Shown here in pieces: positions 17,313-26,846 of a DNA stretch of 32,310 nucleotides. Made by a program: the position numbers and the translations under genes. The stretch covers positions 1 through 32,310 of the forward strand of contig JALHPC010000032.1 in NCBI GenBank assembly GCA_022842685.1, read 5' to 3'. The number at the start of each line of letters is the position of its first letter. The stretch's first letter is position 1. This stretch comes from Candidatus Kapaibacterium sp. (lineage in GTDB: Bacteria > Bacteroidota > Ignavibacteria > Kapaibacteriales > Kapaibacteriaceae). The notes under the pieces are model-generated. The model was given only the letters and a program-made list of their open reading frames with translations, was not told the DNA's origin and searched no databases.

Positions 17313-18766
17313 TTCGTCCTCCCCCGTCGCGCACCCATAACAAGCCGCACATCAGTTACACGTACGATGCCCAAAAGGAACATCGTAGCACAACTACATA
17401 AAAGCGTAACTGGCCCTGCTACGTATCGATGAACGATCAATGGTAGAACTAAGGCCAAAGCTACACATACGGCAGCAGCAGCCACGAGGCGAAGGATGAG
17501 TGAAGCGCGTAACGATCGGTTGATGACACGAACGACAAGGACAACCGCCATGGCACTTGCAACAGCAACGGCCACTAGCTTGGTTATCGATGCTCCAAGA
17601 GCGTCGTACATTGGTATGAAGACGATGCCGGAGACAACCGTGGCGACCGCTAGCGTTGCAACGATGCGAATGTTCAATCGCTGATGGCCATATGCATTCA
17701 TTGTCTCGATTGCATACGTGATGACAAAGATTGGGGCCATAGACCACAATAGCACAGTGAACACGAGCGAATCGTCGGCGTACACGTTACTCGTCATAAG
17801 AAGGATGAGGTCGGGAACAAAAATCGATGAAACCGACGCAATCACAAGACCTGCGGCAACAAGTATGCGAACTACTGTGGCTACGTACATCGAAGCACGG
17901 ATGGGATCGGATTGCGATAGCCGAGCAACGATTGGAAGGAGGACACTGCCGGCAGCAACTGGTAGCGTGGTCGTAAATGGCACAAGCATTTGATAGGCTG
18001 CCCCATAGATACCAACAGCCTCCTTACCAGCGAAGACCGAAAGAACTAGAGCGTCGAGACGATCATGCACAACCATGAGCACAAGTGTAATCCACACTGG
18101 GAACGCCAAGTGAATATGCTGCCGTAGCACCGCTAATCGAAAATGCCTGATCGATATGAGCTTCCAACCAGTGGCATATGCCTGTAGAAGCATGCCAGGC
18201 ACGACTGAGGCAGCAAATATTGCTAAGACCATGGTAGGACTTAACTCATCTTGATACAGATATACACCAATCGTTAGAAGCGCGCTATCGAGTACCATGT
18301 AGAGTAGCGGAAAGGCAAAACGCATTTCCGAACGCTGAGGTATCTCGTACATATATCGAAGGAGTGAGGCACGGCCGGCAACAAGTAGGTAGCATGCCCA
18401 TAGCACCACGCCTGTAGGGTTGGCACCAACTGCAAGCTCATACATAACCATTGCGCCAAGCAGTACTATCCAAACCGCTATGCGATAGAGTCCAATGGTC
18501 GAGAGTATCGCATGCTGCTGCGTACGATCTCGAGATACTTCGCGCAGTGCTCCAGGGTTAAATCCAGCATCAATCAACAGAAGCGAGAACAGCTCAACAG
18601 TCCGCCGAACAAGAAACAGCTCACCGTTGTCTTCCTTGGTAAGTGTGCTAAGAATGACACGCTGTGCAAGGAGCGACAATATCATTACCGAAGCTTGAGA
18701 TAGCAAGGTAATGATGCCGCCGGACAACACACGGCGATGTGAATCGCGATCGGAGGCTGACGTCAC
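17309..18766 (-). CDS. Polysaccharide flippase (Wzx-like, MOP superfamily)
   Basis: About 485 residues and nearly all membrane helices (12-14 can be marked), with the N-terminal SGGIITLLSQASVMILSLLAQ typical of Wzx/PST transporters. It would flip the undecaprenyl-linked repeat unit across the inner membrane. I start it at the GTG at 18766: AGGAG lies five bases upstream, and GTG overlaps the TGA of the preceding gene as GTGA, the same 4-base overlap seen at other junctions of this operon. The ATG at 18799 would give an 11-residue extension, a 37-base overlap and no Shine-Dalgarno. Confidence 0.87.
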   Translation of the reverse strand: MTSASDRDSHRRVLSGGIITLLSQASVMILSLLAQRVILSTLTKEDNGELFLVRRTVELFSLLLIDAGFNPGALREVSRDRTQQHAILSTIGLYRIAVWIVLLGAMVMYELAVGANPTGVVLWACYLLVAGRASLLRYMYEIPQRSEMRFAFPLLYMVLDSALLTIGVYLYQDELSPTMVLAIFAASVVPGMLLQAYATGWKLISIRHFRLAVLRQHIHLAFPVWITLVLMVVHDRLDALVLSVFAGKEAVGIYGAAYQMLVPFTTTLPVAAGSVLLPIVARLSQSDPIRASMYVATVVRILVAAGLVIASVSSIFVPDLILLMTSNVYADDSLVFTVLLWSMAPIFVITYAIETMNAYGHQRLNIRIVATLAVATVVSGIVFIPMYDALGASITKLVAVAVASAMAVVLVVRVINRSLRASLILRLVAAAAVCVALALVLPLIVHRYVAGPVTLLCSCATMFLLGIVRVTDVRLVMGARRGRTK

Positions 18767-19944
18767 GGCTTCTCCTGACTTGGCGCTGAAGGTCGCCATT
18801 GATCAAACCGAACTCCAACGATCACTTGCAACATGGCAACGGCAGCGGCAAGGTTCATCATAAGATAGTAGGCCGGAAAACGGAGAAACCACAGCGATCG
18901 ATTGTTGAATTCAAGCCAAGCACCAACGAGACCGGTCAATAAAGCCCCAACTACAACGCCAAACATGATAAGCCATAACGACGACGTCGATGCCATGACC
19001 GCGAGCGCGCAAAGAAGCAGCACGAGAGCAATCGGCGAGAGATATCGTGCCACCCGATGTCCGTAGAGGAACCATGATTCCCATCGGTACAATGTCCAAA
19101 GCAAGCGAGCATTCCGAAAGATGGCATTCACCCCGGCTCCGATCGTGCGTCGTGTTCGATCGTACTCGCTTTGCAAGGTATTCTCACGGATCTCTTGAAC
19201 ACATGCCTCTGCGGCGAATACAACCCGGTATCCCCGATCGATGGCACGAAGGTTTAGGTAAAAATCATCTGCAACAGCGTTGTTGGGATACGGCTCAAGG
19301 AACTCTCTACGAACGGCGTAGGCATGTCCGTTCGAAAGAACTGTCGATGAAATCTGCGACTCCATCGCTGCCGTGCTCGAAATCACTCGTTGGTGAAGAG
19401 CCTCGCCTTCGCTACCACCGTCATCGTGACGTTTAGGACGAATTGTTCGTCCTACAACTATGGCAACCGATGGATCTGCCATGGCATCTACGAGGCGTGA
19501 TAGCGTGTTCGGCTCGAAGATGATGTCTGCATCGGTAAGTACTGCCACGCCAGTCTCGACATGCGGGAACGCCAGCGCCAAGGTCGCATTCTTTCCGCGA
19601 CGGCCATTCTGCAGAAGAACAACGTCGAACAAAGGATTGGCTGCGGCAAAGGCCTTGGCAACGGCAATCGTTCCGTCAGTGCTGCCATCATCGGCGATGA
19701 TGATGCGTTGGATCCTAGGTTCGGAAACCGAAGCCAAGAGAGACTGTAGGCAACGGCCAACGTTACGTTCTTCGTTGTAGGCAGCAATGACAACGGTTAC
19801 TGGTTCACGATAGCCACGGGTTATAGGTCGGCCACGTTGCAGCAAGCTCAAAATCCGCAGGATACACCAGTATCCACCCAACGGCACCACTAAACATAGT
19901 GCTGCCGCTATAGCAACAATCGTAGCCCAGTCATGGAGTAACAC
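18763..19944 (-). CDS. Membrane-bound GT2 glycosyltransferase
   Basis: A 393-residue enzyme with one N-terminal helix, a cytosolic GT2 domain and about three C-terminal helices, the layout of poly-N-acetylglucosamine or hyaluronan synthase-like processive enzymes. Motifs are TVVIAAYNEERNV, IIADDGSTDGT, VLTDADI (DxD), VADDFYLNLRAIDRGYRV and RTRRTIGAG in the place of the QxxRW region. That last site is not canonical, so processivity is uncertain. Start GTG at 19944, 12 bases after the stop of the export gene; no Shine-Dalgarno. With no Wzy in the window, this enzyme is a candidate for the polymer-forming step, but it could equally add one residue. Confidence 0.85.
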   Translation of the reverse strand: MLLHDWATIVAIAAALCLVVPLGGYWCILRILSLLQRGRPITRGYREPVTVVIAAYNEERNVGRCLQSLLASVSEPRIQRIIIADDGSTDGTIAVAKAFAAANPLFDVVLLQNGRRGKNATLALAFPHVETGVAVLTDADIIFEPNTLSRLVDAMADPSVAIVVGRTIRPKRHDDGGSEGEALHQRVISSTAAMESQISSTVLSNGHAYAVRREFLEPYPNNAVADDFYLNLRAIDRGYRVVFAAEACVQEIRENTLQSEYDRTRRTIGAGVNAIFRNARLLWTLYRWESWFLYGHRVARYLSPIALVLLLCALAVMASTSSLWLIMFGVVVGALLTGLVGAWLEFNNRSLWFLRFPAYYLMMNLAAAVAMLQVIVGVRFDQWRPSAPSQEKP

Positions 19945-19956
19945 TCGGTGGTTAAC

Positions 19957-21729
19957 CTAGCGAAGAATTGTGAACAGCACACCAGCTAGTGCAGCAATGC
20001 TCGACACGACACCGCCAATCACGGCGTAGTACTGGATGTCCATTCCTGCTGGCACGTCGGGAGCACGTGGAACGTAAACCTCATCTCCAGGCTCCACGAT
20101 TGTAAGGTCTCTTTCCGGTTGTATCCAAACATTGGTTCGGCCCTTCACAATCCGAGCTCTACCCGGCTTGGCACCAACGGCATAGCCGCCGGCTTGAAAC
20201 ACATACCACTCCATGGTTTTTCCTGGTTGATACTGGACGTATCCAGGGTTACTGACTTGTCCGTAGACATATACGCTGGTTGGCTGCATCGGAACTACAA
20301 TCTTATCACCCGAAAACAGGACAACATTGGCCGACGACGACGAATCGGCAACAGCCTTGGCAACGTCACACGAAACAACTGGAAGTCGATAGGTTTGATC
20401 TAGGCGGTATCGGAGCGAGTCCTCCAGCACTAAATCACTATACTGAAAACGCCGTAGGAGCTCGCCGGGATGGTCGTTAAAGGCCCGCCGCTCGGATGGA
20501 CGCACAACATAGGCCAGATTGAGCGCCGCTCGAGGAGAAATCCCACCGGACATTGCAATGGCCTGCGACAACCTTGTCGATCCCGGGACAATACGAACTG
20601 CACCCGGTTGCATAACCTCGCCCTGAACCTGAACAATCCCGGTAGTGCTTTCAAAGCCAGAATACATCTCTTCATCAACCACCAACACGTCACCTGGCTC
20701 AACGGTCGTCGACGCAACTGGAGACTCGCCCTTCTCGTTAATCGGCACTGGAACGGTACTTCCGTCACGTCGTTCAAGTCGAACCGTATTTGGCTTGGCG
20801 CTCTCCGAAAGTCCCCCACTTGCCGAAATCAGTGTTGCAATATCATCTCCACGCTTCCATGGCAACGATGTATTCGTAACGAATGCCCCGCCCACGCTTA
20901 TAGTTGGGTACGAGGCCACATCAAACGGAACAACAACATGATCTTCTTCGCGAAGATGTGGGTCTAAGTGCTCGTATCCTCGAACACGGCCACGAACAAG
21001 ATCGACCATGCGAGGCACGTATCGTCCTCGAATCGTCACATTCCGTTGAGCATAAGACGAGAGACTCATTGTCGTTGTTCGAGACAATCCCGATAGTCTG
21101 TTTTGCTGCTCCTGCACCCTGTCGGTACGATTGATTTCCCGCGCAGAAGCATCTGTTCGCAACGACCACGGCTGGTGCACTAGCGAGAGGAATGTCGACG
21201 CCCGCATCGACGCCGGAACGGCATACGTTCCAGGATACGGAACATTCCCGCTTACCTGAACATAAATCAGTCGTGCTCGACGAAGCGTAACACTTATCTC
21301 AGACCCTGGAGCACGCCCCTGTACAATCGTTCGAAGTGAATCTCTAAACTGCGCCAAGGTCATTCCGTTTACATTCACTAGTCCAAAGCGCTCAATTAAC
21401 ACGGTGTTTTCAGGGGTCACCGGAATCAGCTTCTCGGATAAATCAAGGCCTAAACCTTGATACGCCAATACATCGCCAGGCCCTAGGTAATATAATCGTG
21501 CGTCAACGACGTTGTCGGTCGGTATCTGGTCGGCCTGCAGCAGTTGTGACGACGCGCCTGATGCACGATTCGACTGCATCATCTTGTCGAGGTCGAACCC
21601 GCTGGAGCTCTGTGCGCTAAGCGTACTCGGCATACTTGCCAACATGACGGCAAGAACAACGTTGACCACAATCGGGAAACGGGGCATGAATGCTGCTGAC
21701 AATATGAAACTTCGGGTGATCGTACGCAT
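19957..21729 (-). CDS. Polysaccharide export protein, Wza-like with SLBB domains
   Basis: 590 residues. A signal peptide (start at 21729, hydrophobic run ending STLSAQ) is followed by the poly_export domain (YYLGPGDVLAYQG, ERFGLVNVNGMTLAQFRDSL, YVQVSGNVPYPGTYAVP). Several SLBB repeats follow (ISVGGAF, VQVQGEVMQPGAVRIVPG, VYVYGQVSNPGYVQYQPG), with a single C-terminal helix at the last 25 residues. It would form the periplasm/outer-membrane channel for the polymer. At 590 residues it is larger than E. coli Wza (about 380), having extra SLBB copies, as is common in FCB bacteria. No lipobox Cys is present. It begins 7 bases after wecB, with TAGATTCG right before the start. Confidence 0.92.
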   Translation of the reverse strand: MRTITRSFILSAAFMPRFPIVVNVVLAVMLASMPSTLSAQSSSGFDLDKMMQSNRASGASSQLLQADQIPTDNVVDARLYYLGPGDVLAYQGLGLDLSEKLIPVTPENTVLIERFGLVNVNGMTLAQFRDSLRTIVQGRAPGSEISVTLRRARLIYVQVSGNVPYPGTYAVPASMRASTFLSLVHQPWSLRTDASAREINRTDRVQEQQNRLSGLSRTTTMSLSSYAQRNVTIRGRYVPRMVDLVRGRVRGYEHLDPHLREEDHVVVPFDVASYPTISVGGAFVTNTSLPWKRGDDIATLISASGGLSESAKPNTVRLERRDGSTVPVPINEKGESPVASTTVEPGDVLVVDEEMYSGFESTTGIVQVQGEVMQPGAVRIVPGSTRLSQAIAMSGGISPRAALNLAYVVRPSERRAFNDHPGELLRRFQYSDLVLEDSLRYRLDQTYRLPVVSCDVAKAVADSSSSANVVLFSGDKIVVPMQPTSVYVYGQVSNPGYVQYQPGKTMEWYVFQAGGYAVGAKPGRARIVKGRTNVWIQPERDLTIVEPGDEVYVPRAPDVPAGMDIQYYAVIGGVVSSIAALAGVLFTILR

Positions 21730-21731
21730 TG

Positions 21732-21739
21732 CGAATCTA
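21732..21739 (-). promoter_or_regulatory. Candidate -7 box abutting the export-gene start
   Basis: On the minus strand TAGATTCG, whose first three bases are the wecB stop codon, is followed by CA and then the ATG at 21729. It resembles the box before the MBL gene (TAAATTCG-CAG-ATG) and the tRNA box. It may be an internal, leaderless promoter, or only a coincidence of a TAG stop. Confidence 0.25.
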
Positions 21740-22825
21740 CGAGGTGAAGGCGGCAACGATAGGCACGATGCGTTCTGCGGCATGACCGTCCCACAATGGT
21801 GGCACGGATCCCCGCTGGTGACGTCCCGCGAGTACATCGTCGATAGCTGCGCGCAGAGCGTTTCGTTCCGGTTGCACCAGTCGGTTACTTCCTAATACAA
21901 CTGTCGATGGTCGTTCTGTTGTGGTTCGCGCAGTTATGCATGGAATCGACAACGCCGTAGTCTCCTCTTGAATGCCGCCTGAGTCCGTGAGCACAAACAG
22001 TGCCCCCTTCATCAGAGCAAGGAAGTCGAGGTATCCCTGCGGGTCAATGAGATAAAGATTGGGATGCAGCGTAAGGCCTAACGACGCAAGACGTTGCCGC
22101 GTACGAGGATGAACCGGAAACACCACCGTCACCTGCTGTGCTACGTCTTGTAGAAGGGCCATAAGCATGGCAAGCTGGACGGAATCATCGACATTGCTGG
22201 GACGATGTAGCGTAACGAGAGCATATGGACTCGACGGAAGACCATGTTTACCAACAACGTCGATTCCTCCGGCCCTCGGCAAGGCAAAATGAAGCGAATC
22301 AATCATGGTATTACCAACGAAATGAACACGGTCGTGGGCATGCCCCTCGCGAATCAAATTGTCGTAACCGTCTTGCTCTGTTACAAAAAGGTCGTCGACG
22401 ATGGCATCGGTTGCCAATCGATTGATTTCTTCGGGCATAGCGCGATCGTGTGATCGCAATCCAGATTCTACGTGCGCCGTTCGAATACCACGCTTTACCG
22501 AGGTCAAGGCGCAGGCCACGGTGCTGTTGACGTCGCCTACAACGATAACGTAATCGGGACTCGACTCGATTAACACATCGTCGAACGCCTGCATGACTGC
22601 GGCTGTTTGACGTGCGTGCGTGCCGCTGCCAACGCCAAGAAACCAGTCAGGTGCCGGCATATCAAGATCGGCAAAGAATGCGTCACTCATCGCAGCATCG
22701 TAGTGCTGTCCGGTATGGACAATTACATGGCGAATGCTACCGCCAAAGAGCTGAAACGCGCGGTGAATTGGCGCTACCTTCATGAAGTTTGGGCGAGCAC
22801 CTACCACGCTCATGACTGTCTTCAT
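21737..22825 (-). CDS. wecB: UDP-N-acetylglucosamine 2-epimerase (non-hydrolysing)
   Basis: Interconverts UDP-GlcNAc and UDP-ManNAc in the cytosol. The 362-residue length fits the family. Blocks seen in order are VVGARPNFMKVAPI at the N-terminus, HTGQHYD, GVGSGTHARQTA, VVGDVNSTVACAL, HVESGLRS, PEEINR, VTLHRPSNVD and TDSGGIQEE. The catalytic acidic residues Asp and Glu of the epimerase fall within the VVGDVNST and HVESGLRS blocks. The ATG overlaps the upstream dehydrogenase stop as ATGA, and GAAGG lies just upstream. Its product UDP-ManNAc is the substrate of the dehydrogenase encoded immediately before it. Confidence 0.95.
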   Translation of the reverse strand: MKTVMSVVGARPNFMKVAPIHRAFQLFGGSIRHVIVHTGQHYDAAMSDAFFADLDMPAPDWFLGVGSGTHARQTAAVMQAFDDVLIESSPDYVIVVGDVNSTVACALTSVKRGIRTAHVESGLRSHDRAMPEEINRLATDAIVDDLFVTEQDGYDNLIREGHAHDRVHFVGNTMIDSLHFALPRAGGIDVVGKHGLPSSPYALVTLHRPSNVDDSVQLAMLMALLQDVAQQVTVVFPVHPRTRQRLASLGLTLHPNLYLIDPQGYLDFLALMKGALFVLTDSGGIQEETTALSIPCITARTTTERPSTVVLGSNRLVQPERNALRAAIDDVLAGRHQRGSVPPLWDGHAAERIVPIVAAFTS

Positions 22826-24210
22826 CGGCCTTCGCCCAGTAGGACGATGTTCTTACGAGCCCCCTTGATGTGCTTGGTAGCATTGCGCGTGTCGATGACT
22901 ACACGGGCATGGCGACAAATGAACTCAATATCGAAGGACGAATGGTCGGTGGTGATCACGACGACGTCGAACGAAGCCAGGTACTTTTCTGTGAGCGTCT
23001 TTCTTGATTGCAGAAGTCGTTTACCGACTTCGACAGAAGGAATGTACGGATCGAAGTAGGACACGTTCGTGATACCATCATCAAACAGCAACTCGGCTAC
23101 CTTCAGGGCTGGCGAGTGGCGCAAATCATCGACATCGCGTTTGAACGCCATTCCTAGCAGAAGGATCTTTGCATTGGCCAAGGCAATCGGCTGACGGGCA
23201 ATCTCGCGCTCGATCATGGCTCGAACGTAGAACGGCATTGACTCGTTGACTTCAGCAGCAAGGGTAACGAAGTTGGTAACGAAGTCGTGCTCACGAGCCA
23301 TCCACGCTAGGTAATACGGATCGATGAGAATGCAGTGTCCTCCAATGCCCGGGCCGGGATAGAATGGCATGTAACCAAATGGCTTCGTTGAAGCAGCATC
23401 GACAACTTCCCAAATGTTAACACCGATGCGATCACAAAGCTGTGCTAACTCGTTGACGAGAGCAATGTTGACACTTCGAAAGATATTCTCGAGCAGCTTC
23501 TCCATTTCGGCCACCGCGGGTGTACTAACCGCAACGACCTCAGAGATGATTCTGCGGTTAATTGCGACGGCAAGATCCGTACATGCCTTGGTAGTTCCTC
23601 CAACAACGACTGGTGTATTCTGTGTATGCCAAACCTTGTTACCAGGATCAATTCGCTCAGGTGAAAAGGCAAGAAAGTACTCTTCGCCCAGTTGGAGACC
23701 AACAGAGTCGAGAATGGGCTGAACGTACTTCGATGTGGTACCCGGAAACGTCGTGCTTTTGAGAATTACAAGCTGTCCGACTCGAAGATGCTCCGCTGTT
23801 GCTCGCGTGGCATCAACAACATGCGAAATGTCGGGGTCCTTGTTGGGCGTAAACGGCGTTGGCACACAAATGTAGATTACGTCGCACTCGCTTACAGCGG
23901 CGAAGTCTGTCGTGGGAACGAGTGTCTTCTTAGCTACTACGTCACGAACCTCGTCGTCGGAAATGTCCTGGATATAATTGCGCTTGGCCCGAAGTGTTGC
24001 AATCTTCTCCTTGCTGACGTCGATTCCTATGGTGCGAACTCCTGCCTTAGCAAACTCCAAGGCAAGCGGCAGTCCTACGTATCCTAATCCAATAACGCCA
24101 ACAACGGCGGTGTCGGACGTAATTTTCGCCATCAAGCGCTCTTCATGCGTTCCGATGTTCTTTCGTGGTCTTCCACGTCTACGAAGGTTCATACTTGTGC
24201 GTTCTCTCAT
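22822..24210 (-). CDS. wecC: UDP-N-acetyl-D-mannosamine (or hexosamine) dehydrogenase
   Basis: NAD-dependent two-step oxidation of UDP-ManNAc (or UDP-GlcNAc) to the uronic acid, a precursor for acidic polysaccharide. Motifs are VVGVIGLGYVGLPLA (Rossmann), CVPTPFTP, STTFPGTT, AFSPERIDPGN, KLLENIFRSVNIALVNEL, the catalytic-Cys block GIGGHCILIDP, and LLLGMAFKRDVDDLRHSP. Adjacent wecB favours UDP-ManNAc, but WbpA/WbpO-type UDP-GlcNAc dehydrogenases look alike, so the symbol is tentative. I start at the ATG at 24210, which makes an ATGA overlap with rmlB and gives 462 residues. This adds an odd basic N-terminus (RRRGRPRKN). The ATG at 24132 (MAKITSD) gives the usual family N-terminus and may be the real start. 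Confidence 0.9.
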   Translation of the reverse strand: MRERTSMNLRRRGRPRKNIGTHEERLMAKITSDTAVVGVIGLGYVGLPLALEFAKAGVRTIGIDVSKEKIATLRAKRNYIQDISDDEVRDVVAKKTLVPTTDFAAVSECDVIYICVPTPFTPNKDPDISHVVDATRATAEHLRVGQLVILKSTTFPGTTSKYVQPILDSVGLQLGEEYFLAFSPERIDPGNKVWHTQNTPVVVGGTTKACTDLAVAINRRIISEVVAVSTPAVAEMEKLLENIFRSVNIALVNELAQLCDRIGVNIWEVVDAASTKPFGYMPFYPGPGIGGHCILIDPYYLAWMAREHDFVTNFVTLAAEVNESMPFYVRAMIEREIARQPIALANAKILLLGMAFKRDVDDLRHSPALKVAELLFDDGITNVSYFDPYIPSVEVGKRLLQSRKTLTEKYLASFDVVVITTDHSSFDIEFICRHARVVIDTRNATKHIKGARKNIVLLGEGR

Positions 24211-25226
24211 TGAAGTGTTCGGCCGTAATGCTGCTCGTAATACGAGCGATATGATCCGTCCCTTACATCTTGTGCCCACGCTAAATGTGTACGGTACCAT
24301 TCAACCGTTTCACGTAAACCATCATGAAACGACGTATGGGGTTTCCAGTCAAGACTCACCAAAGCCTCGGAGTTGTCGATGGCATACCTCAGGTCGTGAC
24401 CGGGTCTATCGGCAACAAATTCCATCAGCGAAGCCGGAGCGTTAGTAAGGGCAATGATTCGCTCGACAACCTCAAGGTTCGTTCGTTCTTCGCTACCACC
24501 AAAAATGTACACGCCTCCGCGTTCACCCTTTTCGAGAGCCGCCAATATACCACGGCAGTGATCTCGGACGTGAATCCAATCGCGTACGTTCTTCCCGTTG
24601 CCATACACTGGGAGTGGCCTACCTTCGAGCGCGTTCAGCGTCATCAATGGAATGAGCTTTTCCGGGAATTGATACGGACCATAGTTATTGCTGCAACGTG
24701 TTATCACTGCGTTGGTACCGTGCGTGGTAACATCGGCCAAAACCATGAGATCGGCAGCAGCTTTCGACGCAGCATACGCCGACGAAGGCTTGAGCGAGTC
24801 GTTGGAGCGGAAGGGCCTGTCGGTGAGTTCCAGCGAGCCATATACCTCGTCGGTCGATACCTGGACAAACCGACCCACGTTGTTCCTTCGAGCTATCTCA
24901 AGTATTGATGTTGTACCGGCGACGTTTGTGTCGACAAACGGACGTGCCGACCGAATTGACCGATCGACGTGAGTTTCTGCGGCGCAATTGACGATAGCAT
25001 CTGGGTTGAAGTCGGCCAAGACTGACTCCACACAGCTCTCGTCGGCTATCGACCCATGTACGAAGGACAAACGTCCTGAGGTCTCAAGTCCCTCAAGATT
25101 TCGCAGGTTTCCTGCATACGTTAGTGCATCGAGAACAACCACATTCCATGACGTGGTTTCGATGACATGTCGAACGAGGTTGCTACCAATAAATCCGGCT
25201 CCACCCGTGATGAGAAGCGTCGTCAC
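24207..25226 (-). CDS. rfbB: dTDP-glucose 4,6-dehydratase
   Basis: Also called rmlB. It converts dTDP-glucose to dTDP-4-keto-6-deoxyglucose, the branch point for rhamnose and other 6-deoxyhexoses. It has 339 residues. The NAD site is GGAGFIG (8-14), ALTYAGNLRNL is the family-specific block, the catalytic STDEVYG is at 124-130, Tyr151-xxx-Lys155 is the SDR pair, and NNYGPYQFPEKLIPLM and NGKNVRDWIHVRDHC are diagnostic of RmlB. It is the first gene of the operon, with a 123-bp upstream region and a GTG start without Shine-Dalgarno. rmlA, rmlC and rmlD are not in the window. Confidence 0.95.
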   Translation of the reverse strand: MTTLLITGGAGFIGSNLVRHVIETTSWNVVVLDALTYAGNLRNLEGLETSGRLSFVHGSIADESCVESVLADFNPDAIVNCAAETHVDRSIRSARPFVDTNVAGTTSILEIARRNNVGRFVQVSTDEVYGSLELTDRPFRSNDSLKPSSAYAASKAAADLMVLADVTTHGTNAVITRCSNNYGPYQFPEKLIPLMTLNALEGRPLPVYGNGKNVRDWIHVRDHCRGILAALEKGERGGVYIFGGSEERTNLEVVERIIALTNAPASLMEFVADRPGHDLRYAIDNSEALVSLDWKPHTSFHDGLRETVEWYRTHLAWAQDVRDGSYRSYYEQHYGRTLQ

Positions 25227-25349
25227 TGATGTGTTTGCTCGAAAACGAAGAAATGCATGATTGGGCGATGTGCTGATTTGATGCGCCGTTTGGGGCGTTG
25301 TAACGATCTCACTCGCAAAAACGTGTGGAAACTACGAAAATCCCCACCC

Positions 25350-26846
25350 CTACAGGGCATCACGCCCTGCGCAACGAAGTGCAGCTGCCGCTAGTGATGG
25401 GTCTGTCTCCGAATACGTAACGACATATGCATCAGCGAGGACATCTGTATGTATGCCTTCATCGCCAAGATGCACGATGATGAGCGGACGATCTCCGCGA
25501 AGCGCTGTGACGATTCTAGGTAGCTGATTCCTTCCAGGAACGGGATTGCGCCCAGCTGTTGGCCGAGACACGAATACAACATACAGTGCATCAACTTGCC
25601 CAATGCTCGCAGTGAGTAACTCAAGGTCTTCATCGGTCATCGTTCCATCGATGAAGCCGAAGTCGATGTCGTTCTCGACACTCTGTGCTACGTATCGAAA
25701 GAACGTCGTGGCTGTTTCCGTATCTGCTTCGTGAATCGCGGCTAGCATTACGGCATTACGATACTGCCTAACATCGATTGCCGTACCCCTCCCCCGTACA
25801 TCCATGGCATTGCGTGCTGCGCGGAGCGCAACGAATGCGGCGGTATTGTTGTCGACCGGCGTCGACTGTGCATGGTTCACATCAATCGAACTACGCAGGG
25901 CTGTCCATCGTTGTTCGCTTTGTGATAGTCGAGCTTCGGTTACCTCGCCATCTTCGATAGCGGCCGCGAGGGCCAGGATCGCCGACTCGGTGCTGCTGGG
26001 CATCAGTACGCCATCGGCACCGGCAACGAAACTCATTACGGCAGCATCGCCACTCGAATACGAGCCGGTTATTGCCCCCATATCTAAGGCGTCGGTCACA
26101 ACAAAGCCCTGATAGCTCCATTGGTTACGGACAAGTTCGCTGATGACGATCGGGGACAACGACGCCGGCAACGACGCATCTAAGAAAGGAACTAGTAGGT
26201 GGCCCACCATGAGACTCTTGACACCTGCTGCAACAGCCGCTGTAAACGGAACGAACTCGCGCTCGCGAGCTACGCCATCACTAACGTGAATCGTGGGCAG
26301 CGCCACGTGGCTGTCAACTACTGTGTCACCATGTCCGGGCACATGTTTGGCGCATGCAATCACGCCCGCCGACTGGCAGCCGTCAATCCATGCAGCGGCG
26401 TGTCGAGCCACTGTGTCGGCTTCTGTGCCAAATGCACGTGTGCCAACAATAGGATTCTGTGGATTGCTCTGAACATCACACACAGGCGCCCATATCCAGT
26501 GCACGCCAAGTGCTCGCGCCTGTGTCGCTATCAATCCTGCAATCTCTTTCGTTTGCTCACCGTCCAACCGGCCTAGCGCCATTGAACGCGGGAATGCCAC
26601 GGCATCTCGAATGCGCATAGCAAGGCCATGTTCAAAGTCGGCCCCCACGAGTAATCGTCCGCCGGCTGCCCGCTGAATATCTTCTATCATACGGGCAGTC
26701 TGCTCAAGTTCACCCGCAAACACGCCGATGCCCCCTATCCCCTTCTCGACAAGTGAGTATACGCGTTCTCGGTAAGGGGCATCGACCCACAAGTCGGCAT
26801 CAACTCGGTGGATGACGAAACTAGCTGCACGTTGAAGACTGTTCAT
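25350..26846 (-). CDS. Glycoside hydrolase family 3, beta-N-acetylhexosaminidase (NagZ-like)
   Basis: 498 residues. The GH3 TIM barrel has GADFEHGLAMRI, AFPRSMALG, CDVQSNPQNPIVGTRAFG, the NagZ signature KHVPGHGDT at 167-175 with the acid/base His, and VTDALDMGAI with the nucleophile Asp at 252. After residue about 330 a second alpha/beta domain follows (VMLAAIHEADTE, LIIVHLGDEG), so it is a two-domain NagZ-like enzyme rather than the short 340-residue E. coli type. It probably releases N-acetylglucosamine from cell-wall fragments during recycling. No signal peptide is seen from the ATG at 26846, so it is likely cytosolic; the longer frame to 26954 would run into the divergent sigma gene and is unlikely. 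Confidence 0.9.
   Translation of the reverse strand: MNSLQRAASFVIHRVDADLWVDAPYRERVYSLVEKGIGGIGVFAGELEQTARMIEDIQRAAGGRLLVGADFEHGLAMRIRDAVAFPRSMALGRLDGEQTKEIAGLIATQARALGVHWIWAPVCDVQSNPQNPIVGTRAFGTEADTVARHAAAWIDGCQSAGVIACAKHVPGHGDTVVDSHVALPTIHVSDGVAREREFVPFTAAVAAGVKSLMVGHLLVPFLDASLPASLSPIVISELVRNQWSYQGFVVTDALDMGAITGSYSSGDAAVMSFVAGADGVLMPSSTESAILALAAAIEDGEVTEARLSQSEQRWTALRSSIDVNHAQSTPVDNNTAAFVALRAARNAMDVRGRGTAIDVRQYRNAVMLAAIHEADTETATTFFRYVAQSVENDIDFGFIDGTMTDEDLELLTASIGQVDALYVVFVSRPTAGRNPVPGRNQLPRIVTALRGDRPLIIVHLGDEGIHTDVLADAYVVTYSETDPSLAAAALRCAGRDAL

Noticed and set aside
25227..25349. Promoter for the sugar operon in the 123-bp region upstream of rfbB
   Set aside because: TAGTTTCC at 25327-25334 (minus) matches only six of eight positions of the -7 box and has no -33 TTG; too weak to annotate. 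I see nothing else in this stretch.
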